Origin: an uncultured Spirochaetia bacterium
Lineage (GTDB): Bacteria; Spirochaetota; UBA6919
DNA length: 17,672 nt
Reading direction: 5' to 3'
Assembly (NCBI GenBank): GCA_913053665.1
Contig: CAJXGR010000021.1
Coordinates: 1-17,672, forward strand
The notes under the pieces were generated by a model. That model had not been told where the DNA came from and ran no database searches. It saw only the letters and a list, made by a program, of their open reading frames with translations. Positions 7,623 through 15,710 of the stretch are shown piece by piece (the stretch's first letter is position 1; every line of letters begins with the position of its first letter). The position numbers and the translations under genes were made by a program.

Positions 7623-8639
7623 TTATTTCATAACATGTTTAATGAGGTCTACCACACGGGACGAGTAGCCCCATTCATTGTCATACCATGATAGAACCTT
7701 GATAAACCTGCCCTTCCCCCCTTCTTCTTCAATCTCAATGGTTGCGAGGGAGTCAAAGATGCTGGAATTGCTGTTTCCTTTAAAGTCTGCACTCACGAGT
7801 GGTTCATCACAGTATTCCAGTATCCCGTTCAGACTGTTGTTAGCGGCGTCTTTCATAGCTTTATTAATCTCATCCTTTGAGGCAGGAGTTTCAAGTTCAG
7901 CCGTCAAATCAACAAGAGAGACATTGGGGGTTGGAACACGAATAGCCATTCCCGTGAGCTTGCCTTGAACCTCTGGCAAGACTAAAGCAACAGCCTTGGC
8001 CGCTCCGGTAGTTGTTGGAATCATGGACACAGCGGCCGCACGACTTCGTCTCAAGTCTTTATGGGGCTGATCGAGTATCTTTTGATCGTTTGTATAGGAG
8101 TGGATGGTGGTCATAATGCCCTGCTTTAAGCCAAAGTTGTCCTGGAGGACTTTTACAATAGGAGCCAGACAATTTGTTGTACAGGACGCATTGGATATGA
8201 TATGATGACTGTTTGCATCGTATTTATCGTCGTTGACACCGAGGACAATGGTGATATCCTCGTTCTTGGCGGGAGCGCTGATGATGACCTTCTTGGCTCC
8301 CCGATCCAGATGGGTTTTTGCCTTATGGGCATCCGTAAAAATCCCTGTGGATTCAACAACCACATCCACACCAAGTTCACCCCAGGGGAGTTCGTCGATT
8401 TGCTTTTTGAGGACTTTAATGGGCTTGCCGTTAATAATAAGTGTCCCTTCAGAAGAGTCTACTGTTCCCTTAAAATTACCTAATACGGAGTCATACTTAA
8501 AGAGATGTGCAAGGGTCTTTGCATCCGTAAGGTCATTCACTGCTACAAAATCAATACCTTCTACATTGTTGCCTATGGCGGCTCTTAAGATGTTTCGCCC
8601 GATGCGTCCAAAACCATTAATACCGACTTTAATACTCAT
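7623..8639 (-). CDS. gap: Glyceraldehyde-3-phosphate dehydrogenase
   Basis: This enzyme oxidises and phosphorylates glyceraldehyde 3-phosphate to 1,3-bisphosphoglycerate with NAD. The 338 residues are a normal length. The Rossmann motif GINGFGRIGR is at 7-16, and Asp36 in AVNDLTD is the residue that normally selects NAD over NADP. The catalytic Cys153 lies in SNASCTTNCLAP and its partner His180 in TTIHSYTNDQ; the C-terminal SWYDNEWGYSSRV motif is intact. A strong AGGAGG ribosome binding site (8644-8649) precedes the ATG. It is the first gene of the glycolytic cluster and has an AT-rich promoter region in front of it. The family assignment is certain; a second gap paralogue elsewhere in the genome cannot be excluded. 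Confidence 0.97.
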   Translation of the reverse strand: MSIKVGINGFGRIGRNILRAAIGNNVEGIDFVAVNDLTDAKTLAHLFKYDSVLGNFKGTVDSSEGTLIINGKPIKVLKKQIDELPWGELGVDVVVESTGIFTDAHKAKTHLDRGAKKVIISAPAKNEDITIVLGVNDDKYDANSHHIISNASCTTNCLAPIVKVLQDNFGLKQGIMTTIHSYTNDQKILDQPHKDLRRSRAAAVSMIPTTTGAAKAVALVLPEVQGKLTGMAIRVPTPNVSLVDLTAELETPASKDEINKAMKDAANNSLNGILEYCDEPLVSADFKGNSNSSIFDSLATIEIEEEGGKGRFIKVLSWYDNEWGYSSRVVDLIKHVMK

Positions 8640-8692
8640 AAGTCCTCCTGGATGAATATGTGACTAATCCACTGAGTCTAGTCTTTTGCTAG

Positions 8693-8753
8693 AATATAAT
8701 AAATAACTTGAGGATTGAAAAATAATTATCATAAAAAAGTTTTGGCAAGTAAA
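8693..8753 (-). promoter_or_regulatory. Two candidate promoters for gap
   Basis: On the minus strand two sigma-70-like pairs occur in this AT-rich stretch. One is TTTACT (8748-8753) with GATAAT (8725-8730), 17 bases apart. The other is TTTTCA (8716-8721) with TATATT (8693-8698), also 17 apart, which would leave a leader of about 47 bases. Both match four of six bases at -35 and five of six at -10. Either or both could drive the glycolytic operon. Confidence 0.4.
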
Positions 8754-8846
8754 AAGTATTATTTATAAATAGACTTTCGTTTGTTATAACACTGTTTGGC
8801 TATTGGAGGTATAAAATCGATAAAGCAGAAGAAAGGCAAGTTATTA

Positions 8847-11180
8847 TTATTCCTTAAAATAAGTATCCCATAACTCCCCAAAGAAAAACTTTGCAAACAT
8901 TTCTAAACCATAATAACTCTCTCCATGATTCTGAGCACGTCGAACTCTAAAAGTTGCAGCCAGTTTTAGAAAGTCTTTAAGCTTGATGTATAAAAGACCT
9001 TGTCCTATTACAGGATCCTCATTGGTTTTACCCTTATAAATCGTAAGAAATAGACTGGTTGTATCTTTCCAGATTTCATAAACATCAAGCTCCGGATCAT
9101 CAGATATAACCTTATAGCCCTCCAGTAAATAGGGATCGCTATCTTTTTCAAAGGCTAGGGAATAAAACATTTTCCTTTTCTGATCCCTGGAATCCAGGAT
9201 AAATAAATTAAAACGTCCTTCTTTCACAGTATAAATGGATGAATCCCAGGTGATAGATCCTATGACCTTGGCTTGATGATTTTGCTCGCTTATAAATCTT
9301 TTTATACTATCAACATACATGGTGAGTTTAAAGGAAAGTTTCTCCCCTTGGGTTATTAGATCTTTCTTTTTATGGAAATCATCGGGTGATTGAGCGCCTG
9401 TAAGGTGTTTTGTGAGATGACCTTTCATTGTTTCAGTGAACTCAAGGCCTATTTCAGGATTTAGATATTCTATATCGCTACTTACATGGCTGTTAGGGCT
9501 TTTATTCACTGTTTTGTCATCGATAATCCCATCCGCTATCTTCTCGGATAGAGCAGAGATTGTAAGAAGAGGATTCACACCTAAAGACCCGGGGATGATG
9601 GCTCCATCAGCTACATAAAGGCCTAACAGGAATGTGTCTTTGTGTAGAGAGTCAAATACTCGGCCCTTCGAGTCCACCACACCGTCCTCCATAGTTTTGC
9701 CCATAGAACACCCTCCCAGTGGATGTACAGTGATCAGATTATTGCCTAAATATTTACTCCATCGGGGATTCTTTATATAGGTTCCGCCTAATTCCTCGGT
9801 TATAGAACGCATTTCATTACTAATGGTAGTATATATTTCTTCAGAAGGTGCTTTATCCCAGTGAATTCTTATATTCTCTTTATGATCCAAGGTTATCACG
9901 CCATCCGAGCTGTCATGACCATTCCCTAAGTAGATCATTGAATGATTCAAGGCTCCTTTGGTGTCATAGCCTAAAATATCCCTTCCTTCACGCTTGAGTT
10001 CCTTGGCCTCATCAAGAAATCCAGAATCCATATCCTGGGCTAATGGGGTCTTGCTCAAGACTGGAAGGATAATTCGGAGGACATTAAAGGCTCTTGGAAA
10101 AGCTCCTTCCTCTATGACAAAGCTTTTCTTAAGATCATTATCCTTACGATAGTCTATGACTGAAGTGATGAGAGGGCCAACATTGATTTTCGATCTCTTA
10201 TCCTTATGATTCCCGAAGCCAAGAGTATCCATCTGATGATCTGTGTTATAAGCAATACCAACATGATCGGCATTGGTGGAGAATCTTTGACCCAGCTTTT
10301 CTGATATAGGCAATCCTCTATCCTTTGATCTTAAAAGGATCTGAGTGGATCCCAGTGAGCCGGCCCCCAGAATAACGAGACTAGCATGGATTATTTTGGA
10401 AGTTGTTTCCTTGGAATCCCCTCTATGACAAAGACAATGGACATAATACCCACCAGGGGGGCATTGACTAATATACTCTACTTCCATACCGGTGAATATT
10501 TTAGCACCATTTCTCTTGGCCAGGGGAAGATAGTTTTTATCTAAAGTATTCTTGGCTCCCACGTTGCATCCAGTGACACAGTCTCCGCATAGGGTACAAA
10601 GCTTTTGCTGAATACCGTATTCGTTTTCTTCATCATCGTATTTAAAGTTCACGGCTAAGTCAAGCTTTGAGAATTCCCCGGGGCGACCCACTGAAGACTT
10701 TTGGTGATATTCCATTTTCTGCAATTCAGGCCAGTCAGGAGATTCGGGATAGGTGTTATTAATATTTCCCCCCGTGAGGACCTTTAAAGCCTTGTCAAAG
10801 TAGGGATTTAGGCTGTTTATATGAATATCGTCGGGCCATATATCCTGCTCAAAGACTGCTGGGGAAGGTTTAAACAGGACATTCGCATTGATTAATGATG
10901 TTCCACCCAGACCGTTACCCGTGAAGACATCAATATCTTCTCCCGCGTGATAGTGATAAAGACCTTGTGGATTAGATTTTGAGTGTAGGTTGTCTAATAA
11001 TTCACTGGGTGAATCAGGAAAGTCTCCAGTTCTCCATTCTTTTCCTCTTTCCAGGATGCAAAGATCGTATTTGGCCTCTGAGAGTCGGGCCGCTGTAATA
11101 GCGGCTCCATAGCCTGAGCCGATCACTACAATGGCGTAGGATTCTTTGAGGTCACTTTGTCGATCAGATAAGCGTTGCAT
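8847..11180 (-). CDS. GMC oxidoreductase, cholesterol-oxidase-like
   Basis: This is a 777-residue FAD-dependent oxidase or dehydrogenase of the glucose-methanol-choline superfamily. Residues 18-30 hold the FAD-binding GSGYGAA motif, GNGLGGTSLINA (88-99) contacts the flavin, VILGAGSLGSTQILL (269-283) is the second GMC signature, and the C-terminal active site shows His486 in HPLGGCSMG and Asn536 in GSLGVNPLLT. A four-cysteine set, C195xxC198xxC201xxxC205, lies in the substrate half. Residues from about 579 onward (from FTETMKG) form an extra beta-rich domain seen behind the oxidase module in ChoD-like GMC proteins. Oxidation of a sterol, alcohol or other lipid is likely but the substrate is unknown. 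No signal peptide is visible. An AGGAAGG site precedes the ATG, 36 bases after the phosphoesterase. Three in-frame TAA codons end it (8841-8849). Confidence 0.85.
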   Translation of the reverse strand: MQRLSDRQSDLKESYAIVVIGSGYGAAITAARLSEAKYDLCILERGKEWRTGDFPDSPSELLDNLHSKSNPQGLYHYHAGEDIDVFTGNGLGGTSLINANVLFKPSPAVFEQDIWPDDIHINSLNPYFDKALKVLTGGNINNTYPESPDWPELQKMEYHQKSSVGRPGEFSKLDLAVNFKYDDEENEYGIQQKLCTLCGDCVTGCNVGAKNTLDKNYLPLAKRNGAKIFTGMEVEYISQCPPGGYYVHCLCHRGDSKETTSKIIHASLVILGAGSLGSTQILLRSKDRGLPISEKLGQRFSTNADHVGIAYNTDHQMDTLGFGNHKDKRSKINVGPLITSVIDYRKDNDLKKSFVIEEGAFPRAFNVLRIILPVLSKTPLAQDMDSGFLDEAKELKREGRDILGYDTKGALNHSMIYLGNGHDSSDGVITLDHKENIRIHWDKAPSEEIYTTISNEMRSITEELGGTYIKNPRWSKYLGNNLITVHPLGGCSMGKTMEDGVVDSKGRVFDSLHKDTFLLGLYVADGAIIPGSLGVNPLLTISALSEKIADGIIDDKTVNKSPNSHVSSDIEYLNPEIGLEFTETMKGHLTKHLTGAQSPDDFHKKKDLITQGEKLSFKLTMYVDSIKRFISEQNHQAKVIGSITWDSSIYTVKEGRFNLFILDSRDQKRKMFYSLAFEKDSDPYLLEGYKVISDDPELDVYEIWKDTTSLFLTIYKGKTNEDPVIGQGLLYIKLKDFLKLAATFRVRRAQNHGESYYGLEMFAKFFFGELWDTYFKE

Positions 11181-11216
11181 CGGTATACCCTTCCTGAATA
11201 AGTGTATAGACTGTGA

Positions 11217-12479
11217 TTATTCTATCCTAACTGAGCTAAATCCTTTATTAGAGTCATATTTAAAGACCTCGGCTCCACAAAAAACAATTTCTCCATCTTC
11301 CATCCTGTCTAACCAGCCACCTGTATTATATAGGCTTATGGATTGATCGTTTACAACAGCCTTCGGGGCATTTTTATCCCCCCAGCTAATGGGCTGATGG
11401 GTATGTCCAAAGATGATCGTATCGGGTTGCGGGATGTTTAATGGATAGGATTGATTCAATCGATGAATCTCAATCTGACTGGCTTTGTAGAAGTCCTTCA
11501 CACGCTTTTGTACTTCTTTTTTGTGGATGAACTCTTCGTCGAAGCGGGTGGATTCAACGGTTTTTAATCCACTTAATATCTTTTTTCTGGCCCAGCAGGA
11601 AATAACATCTGTGACCCACTCCAAATACTGTTTGTACCAGGGATACTGGGTCTGCTTATCGATTTCCTTGTCCAGACGGCCTAAGTATCCTGTAATATCG
11701 GCCAATTGACCATCTTTGATATCGCGTTGAACTTTGCGGACAACCTTTGTGAAAGGGCCGGCCTGACCTATCCCTGAGCCAGCTAGTTGGGACAAAGGGA
11801 AATTGATGCCTACCATTTCTTTTAAGTCCATTTGATCCCCGATTTCCAGGGCCTCAGGGGCTAATTTAGTGACCCACTCGCTGGCAAAAGCCCAATATTG
11901 TTCAAAATACTGGCCATGAGTGATTAAAACGGACTCATTATCTGTTACCATATAGACATTGGGGTAGGCAAAATTAAAGTAGCTAGGATCTTCTGTGATC
12001 CTGTCCAAAAACAGCCCGCAGTATTTCGGCCCTGTCCCATCGTGTTCAGTCACATCGGGGAGGATTAAGTCATTACTGGTCTGTGAATTGCTTCGGACAT
12101 CAATGAATCCCGGGACAGAAAAACGGAAATCTCTAGGGTTTTTTCCCTGATTAATCCGTCTAATGACATTGACTTCGTATTCCACAGTGTGCCAGAAATC
12201 GGCGTCGTGATTTCCCGGGATATAGATCATTTCATCCGCTATTTGATCCCTTTTAACCTGTTCAAAAAAGACTTTCCCCGCCTCATAGGCCTTGGAATAG
12301 CTGGTGATAGAGAAATCGAAGATATCGCCGAGCAGGATTAAATACCTATTGCCCTTTCCAGCGGCTTCTCGAAAGACATTGTATTTTGGGCCGACTATCG
12401 GTTTATTACTTGAATCGTAAGAAACCAGAGTCCCCATGGGATCACCGAAGTGGGTGTCCGAGATAATAGCAAGCTTCAT
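11217..12479 (-). CDS. Calcineurin-like metallophosphoesterase
   Basis: This 420-residue protein carries the full set of binuclear metal ligands of the calcineurin-like superfamily: Asp8 and His10 in SDTHFGD, Asp52 in LLGDIFDF, Asn90-His91 in IPGNHD, His188 in LITHGQYFE and His359/His361 in IFGHTHQP. The first ligands lie close to the start and no signal peptide is seen, so it is probably cytoplasmic. The layout resembles the LpxH/UDP-diacylglucosamine hydrolase branch, but a region of about 165 mostly helical residues (190-355) sits between the fifth and sixth motifs and is not part of that enzyme. Substrate is unknown. It lies 21 bases after the scramblase-like gene and 36 before the GMC oxidase, so the three are probably one operon. 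A lipid or membrane phosphoester is a guess from those neighbours. Confidence 0.85.
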   Translation of the reverse strand: MKLAIISDTHFGDPMGTLVSYDSSNKPIVGPKYNVFREAAGKGNRYLILLGDIFDFSITSYSKAYEAGKVFFEQVKRDQIADEMIYIPGNHDADFWHTVEYEVNVIRRINQGKNPRDFRFSVPGFIDVRSNSQTSNDLILPDVTEHDGTGPKYCGLFLDRITEDPSYFNFAYPNVYMVTDNESVLITHGQYFEQYWAFASEWVTKLAPEALEIGDQMDLKEMVGINFPLSQLAGSGIGQAGPFTKVVRKVQRDIKDGQLADITGYLGRLDKEIDKQTQYPWYKQYLEWVTDVISCWARKKILSGLKTVESTRFDEEFIHKKEVQKRVKDFYKASQIEIHRLNQSYPLNIPQPDTIIFGHTHQPISWGDKNAPKAVVNDQSISLYNTGGWLDRMEDGEIVFCGAEVFKYDSNKGFSSVRIE

Positions 12480-12500
12480 AAGTATACTCTTTGTAGTGAG

Positions 12501-13077
12501 TTATTCTTTTAAAACCATATCAATACACATCACGGCGGCCATGATGAGTCCTCGAACCACATGATCTTTTGGAACGTCCTCAGCAATCTCCAAAATATAA
12601 TTATCAGCACTTGTAAAGAGTTCTTTTCCCAATCCAGCCCACTTTTTGGTGACATGAGCCAGTTCTTTTTCCTCAGCCATAAAGCGAAAATCCCAGCCGG
12701 TCCATTTGCCCTTCAAGGTACAAACAGGTTTTTCATCTTTATCCAAAACGTCGAACTTGCCACCAATGGAAAAGAATTTCTGCTTAAAGCCACCAATCAC
12801 TTCATCATTCTCATCAAGAGCAGTGACTTTGGACAAAAATATGGATACACCCCGCTTCACCCGAACAACCTGCTGGCCATCGGGTGTTTTGATGGTCACA
12901 TCAAAAGGCGTCATCCGTTTGTAGTCCGTGAACCTGAGAGAATCCCAGGGACTCTTCTCGACACTCTAAAATGATCTTATTGCTCTCTGGATCATAGATG
13001 TCATAGTTGTTAGCGGCTTTAAATATTCCGACGTGTTCTTTTACAAAATATACGTTTCGATTTAGAATTGGATTCAT
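12501..13077 (-). pseudogene. LURP-one/scramblase-like gene split by a frameshift
   Basis: Two overlapping frames together encode one protein of the LURP-one-related (scramblase-like, tubby-type barrel) family. The front part starts with ATG at 13077, with GGAGG just upstream (13082-13086), and reads MNPILNRNVYFVKEHVGIFK and on through NNYDIYDPESNKIILECREESLGF before running to a TGA at 12901-12903. The back part continues in the +1 frame from about 12938 (LRFTDYKRMTPFDV), through QKFFSIGGKFDVLD and KGKWTGWDFRF, and ends in CIDMVLKE. Joining them at LGF-LRFTDYKR restores the family pattern, perhaps with a few residues missing. An internal ATG at 12914 could start only the 137-residue back part and has no good ribosome binding site. 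The cause may be a true mutation or a sequencing or assembly indel. The function, binding or moving phospholipids, is known only for some relatives. Confidence 0.78.
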
Positions 13078-13125
13078 GTTTCCTCCATTTGTTTAAATAA
13101 TAGAATCTTACTGGACAAGTCAATC
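13078..13125 (-). promoter_or_regulatory. Ribosome binding site and weak promoter of the scramblase-like gene
   Basis: GGAGG at 13082-13086 (minus strand, four bases before ATG 13077) fixes the original start and shows that the upstream half of the broken gene was translated. Further upstream a TTGACT box and TATTAT box occur, but only about 15 bases apart, so the promoter is uncertain and read-through from lon is possible. Confidence 0.45.
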
Positions 13126-13165
13126 AATCAATAAAGCCATAGTATTCCTGCAAAATGTTCATAAA

Positions 13166-15538
13166 TCAAAAGATATATTTAATGACCTCATCCATGGTGG
13201 AGACTGGGTGGAAGGTGAGGCCCTTTTTCACATTCTCTGGGATTTCTTCCAAATCCTTTTCATTCTTTTTAGGAAATAGAATCCGTTTTAAGTTACTGCG
13301 TTTTGCCGCAATCACCTTCTCTTTTAAGCCTCCAATAGGAAGAACATTGCCTGTGAGAGTGAGTTCTCCGGTCATGCCTGTATGCTTTTGAACGGGTTTC
13401 TTGCGTATTAAAGACAGGATACTGGTAGCCATTGTGATTCCTGCAGAAGGTCCATCCTTTGGAGTAGCTCCAGCCGGCACGTGAAGATGGATAGAGTGTT
13501 TATCAAAGTAGTCATCAGGAATCTCATAGTTATGGGCGATTTTTTTTACATAACTGTAGGCTATATTTGCACTTTCCGTCATGACATCACCCAGTTGGCC
13601 GGTCAGTTTTAGGCTACCTTTTTCATTGATTGTAATCGATTCAATAAACAATACGCTTCCCCCAAACTGAGTCCAGGCCAAGCCTGTCACAACTCCTGGA
13701 ATCTCACCTTTTTCCAGGAAATCATCCGAAAAAATCTCTGGCCCTAAATACTCCCTGACTTTTGTGATCGTGAAATGATTATCGTATTTCATTTCCTGAG
13801 CAACCAAAGCGGCTGTTTTACGACAGATTTTCTCAATAGATCGCTCCAGGTTCCTGACACCCGCTTCTCTCGCGTATCCATTAATGATATAACTATAGGT
13901 TTTTTTAGGGATTTTAACATGTTTTTTGCCTAGACCATGTTTTTCCAGTTGTTTTGGGAGGAGATAGCGTTTGGCAATCTCGTATTTTTCCTCCTCAATA
14001 TAACCCGATAGACGAATCACCTCCATACGGTCCAGTAATGGACGTGGGATTGTGTCCAGGGTATTGGCCGTAGTGATAAAGAAAATTGTGGACAGATCAA
14101 AGGGTAGATCCAGGTAATGATCAACGAACTGGATATTTTGCTCTGGATCCAGTACCTCCAGGAGAGCGCTGGCAGGATCTCCCTGAAAGCTTGAACCAAT
14201 CTTGTCTATTTCATCCAGCATGAAGACGGGGTTGGCCGATTTCATTACTTTTAAGCCCTGTAGGATCTTTCCCGGCATAGCCCCCACATAAGTTCTTCTG
14301 TGACCCTTGATTTCAGCTTCATCCCGCATGCCGCCTAAAGAAAAGCGGTAAAATTGGCGTTTGAGTGATCTTGCTATGGATCGGCCTAAAGAGGTTTTCC
14401 CCACGCCGGGAGGCCCTACCAGACAGATAATAGATCCTCCCGTCATTTCTGGTTTAAGCTTTCGGACAGCCAGGAACTCCAATATACGGTCTTTGACATC
14501 CTCTAATCCATAATGATCTTTGTTTAATATTCTTTTAGCCTTCTTCAGGTCATGGGAATCACTGGTAAAGACACCCCAGGGCAGGGAACAGATAGTGTCC
14601 ATGTAATTTCTGGTGACCATATACTCTGAGGAGTGGGGATCTATATTGGAAAGCTTGTCTAATTCTTTTAAGACTTGCTCTTTAACATCCTCTGGAAAAG
14701 TGAGGCTTTCTATTTTTTCCATAAACTCATGGGTTTCTTTGTCTTGTGGGTCATCCTCCATGCCAAGCTCTTTTCTAATAGCTTTAAGTTGTTCCCTTAA
14801 AAAGAATTCCCGTTGCTTCTGATCGATTTCCCCATCGATTTGCCGTTGAATGTTTTTCTGTAATTCAATGAGTTTCACTTCTTTATCCAAAAAACGCAAG
14901 ACTTGCTCTAAACGCTTTTCCACATCAAAGTTCTCCAGGACTTCCTGGTACTCCTCGCGATCAAGCTTCAATACGGTGACGGCAAAATCACCAATCTTGG
15001 ATGGTTCATCGATATTTGCCAAGGTGAGCTTGATTTGTTCTATCAGAAAGGGATTGGTCTCTGCTAATGTTCTAAGCTGGGTCAGGATAGCCCTGGTGAG
15101 GGCTTTGATTTCCATATCTTCTTCTTTGGCAAGCCTTTCAGCAGGATATTCAACCTTAGCAATCACTCTAGAAGGTTCATCATTCACAAATTTAAGGATA
15201 CGGAAGCGTTTTAAACTGTTGACTAATAGATTAACCCCTCCATTTGGGAGGTTGATTCTCTTGACAATTTTTGCGACTGTTCCCACTCGATAGAGGTTTT
15301 TACTGTCCATGTCCTCAATTTCTTCGTCCTGAACAAGAACCAAGCCTACAAAGTCCAGGGCTCCACCGATCTTATCAATAGTATCCACTAATTTTCCGGA
15401 TGAAACAATAATGGGTGTGATGATTCCAGGGAATACAGGGCCTCCAAAAACCGGCAGGATAAAGATTTGATCTGGTATCATTTGCTCAACAGAGATGAGC
15501 TGGTTATTAAAATCTACTGTGCTATTATCAAAATCCAT
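13166..15538 (-). CDS. lon: ATP-dependent Lon protease
   Basis: Lon is a cytoplasmic homo-hexameric protease that unfolds and degrades damaged and regulatory proteins. The 790 residues show all three parts. The N-terminal substrate-binding LAN domain (about 25-220) begins at ILPVFGGPVFPG and is followed by a coiled region with QREFFLREQLKAI. The AAA+ module has Walker A GPPGVGKT at 375-382, Walker B VFMLDEID near 438-445 and the arginine-finger region around RPLLDRMEVI. The proteolytic domain holds the Ser-Lys dyad, Ser698 in PKDGPSAG and Lys741 in GGLKEKVIAAK, 43 residues apart as in other Lon proteins. A sigma-70-like promoter precedes it, 37-45 bases from the ATG. It ends 88 bases before the scramblase-like gene, in the same direction. 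Confidence 0.97.
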   Translation of the reverse strand: MDFDNSTVDFNNQLISVEQMIPDQIFILPVFGGPVFPGIITPIIVSSGKLVDTIDKIGGALDFVGLVLVQDEEIEDMDSKNLYRVGTVAKIVKRINLPNGGVNLLVNSLKRFRILKFVNDEPSRVIAKVEYPAERLAKEEDMEIKALTRAILTQLRTLAETNPFLIEQIKLTLANIDEPSKIGDFAVTVLKLDREEYQEVLENFDVEKRLEQVLRFLDKEVKLIELQKNIQRQIDGEIDQKQREFFLREQLKAIRKELGMEDDPQDKETHEFMEKIESLTFPEDVKEQVLKELDKLSNIDPHSSEYMVTRNYMDTICSLPWGVFTSDSHDLKKAKRILNKDHYGLEDVKDRILEFLAVRKLKPEMTGGSIICLVGPPGVGKTSLGRSIARSLKRQFYRFSLGGMRDEAEIKGHRRTYVGAMPGKILQGLKVMKSANPVFMLDEIDKIGSSFQGDPASALLEVLDPEQNIQFVDHYLDLPFDLSTIFFITTANTLDTIPRPLLDRMEVIRLSGYIEEEKYEIAKRYLLPKQLEKHGLGKKHVKIPKKTYSYIINGYAREAGVRNLERSIEKICRKTAALVAQEMKYDNHFTITKVREYLGPEIFSDDFLEKGEIPGVVTGLAWTQFGGSVLFIESITINEKGSLKLTGQLGDVMTESANIAYSYVKKIAHNYEIPDDYFDKHSIHLHVPAGATPKDGPSAGITMATSILSLIRKKPVQKHTGMTGELTLTGNVLPIGGLKEKVIAAKRSNLKRILFPKKNEKDLEEIPENVKKGLTFHPVSTMDEVIKYIF

Positions 15539-15580
15539 AAATACCCTTTTCCTTAACTGATAAGTACTTGAATATAAGTG

Positions 15581-15609
15581 AATATTACGAATTTTTCAGC
15601 CATTGTCAA
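15581..15609 (-). promoter_or_regulatory. Predicted lon promoter
   Basis: On the minus strand a perfect TTGACA (15604-15609) is followed after 17 bases by AATATT (15581-15586), four of six matches to TATAAT. The transcript would begin about 37 bases before the lon ATG, and AGGAAAAGG near the start serves as ribosome binding site. No CIRCE or other heat-shock operator is apparent in the 172-base divergent region shared with the PPOX gene. Confidence 0.5.
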
Positions 15610-15710
15610 CATTACTTTCAAAAATTAGTGAACTTTAACTATCTTTTTAAGGGAAAATCATAAATTGAAGGAGAGGAGTGTTCAGGGAATCATAAAAAAC
15701 AGGAGAACTT

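Noticed and set aside
8782..8791. Palindrome TGTTATAACA, near another, ATTTATAAAT at 8761-8770, upstream of gap
   Set aside because: I considered a Rex-type operator, but the central spacing of known Rex sites is missing and AT-rich DNA produces such palindromes by chance.
12930..12950. Programmed +1 frameshift in the scramblase-like gene
   Set aside because: No slippery codon followed by an in-frame stop or rare codon and no stimulatory structure is evident; simple mutation or sequence error is more economical.
12561..12974. Plus-strand open frame of 137 codons opposite the scramblase-like gene
   Set aside because: The minus strand has clear family motifs on both sides of the frameshift; this frame has no family signature.
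14850..15293. Plus-strand open frame of 147 codons opposite lon
   Set aside because: It is antisense to the Lon N-terminal domain, with Ser-rich low-complexity translation and no start signals.
15678..15695. Five-codon GTG mini-frame with a GGAGAG site in front of the PPOX gene
   Set aside because: It is too short to judge and the PPOX gene has its own strong AGGAG; no attenuator structure is seen around it.
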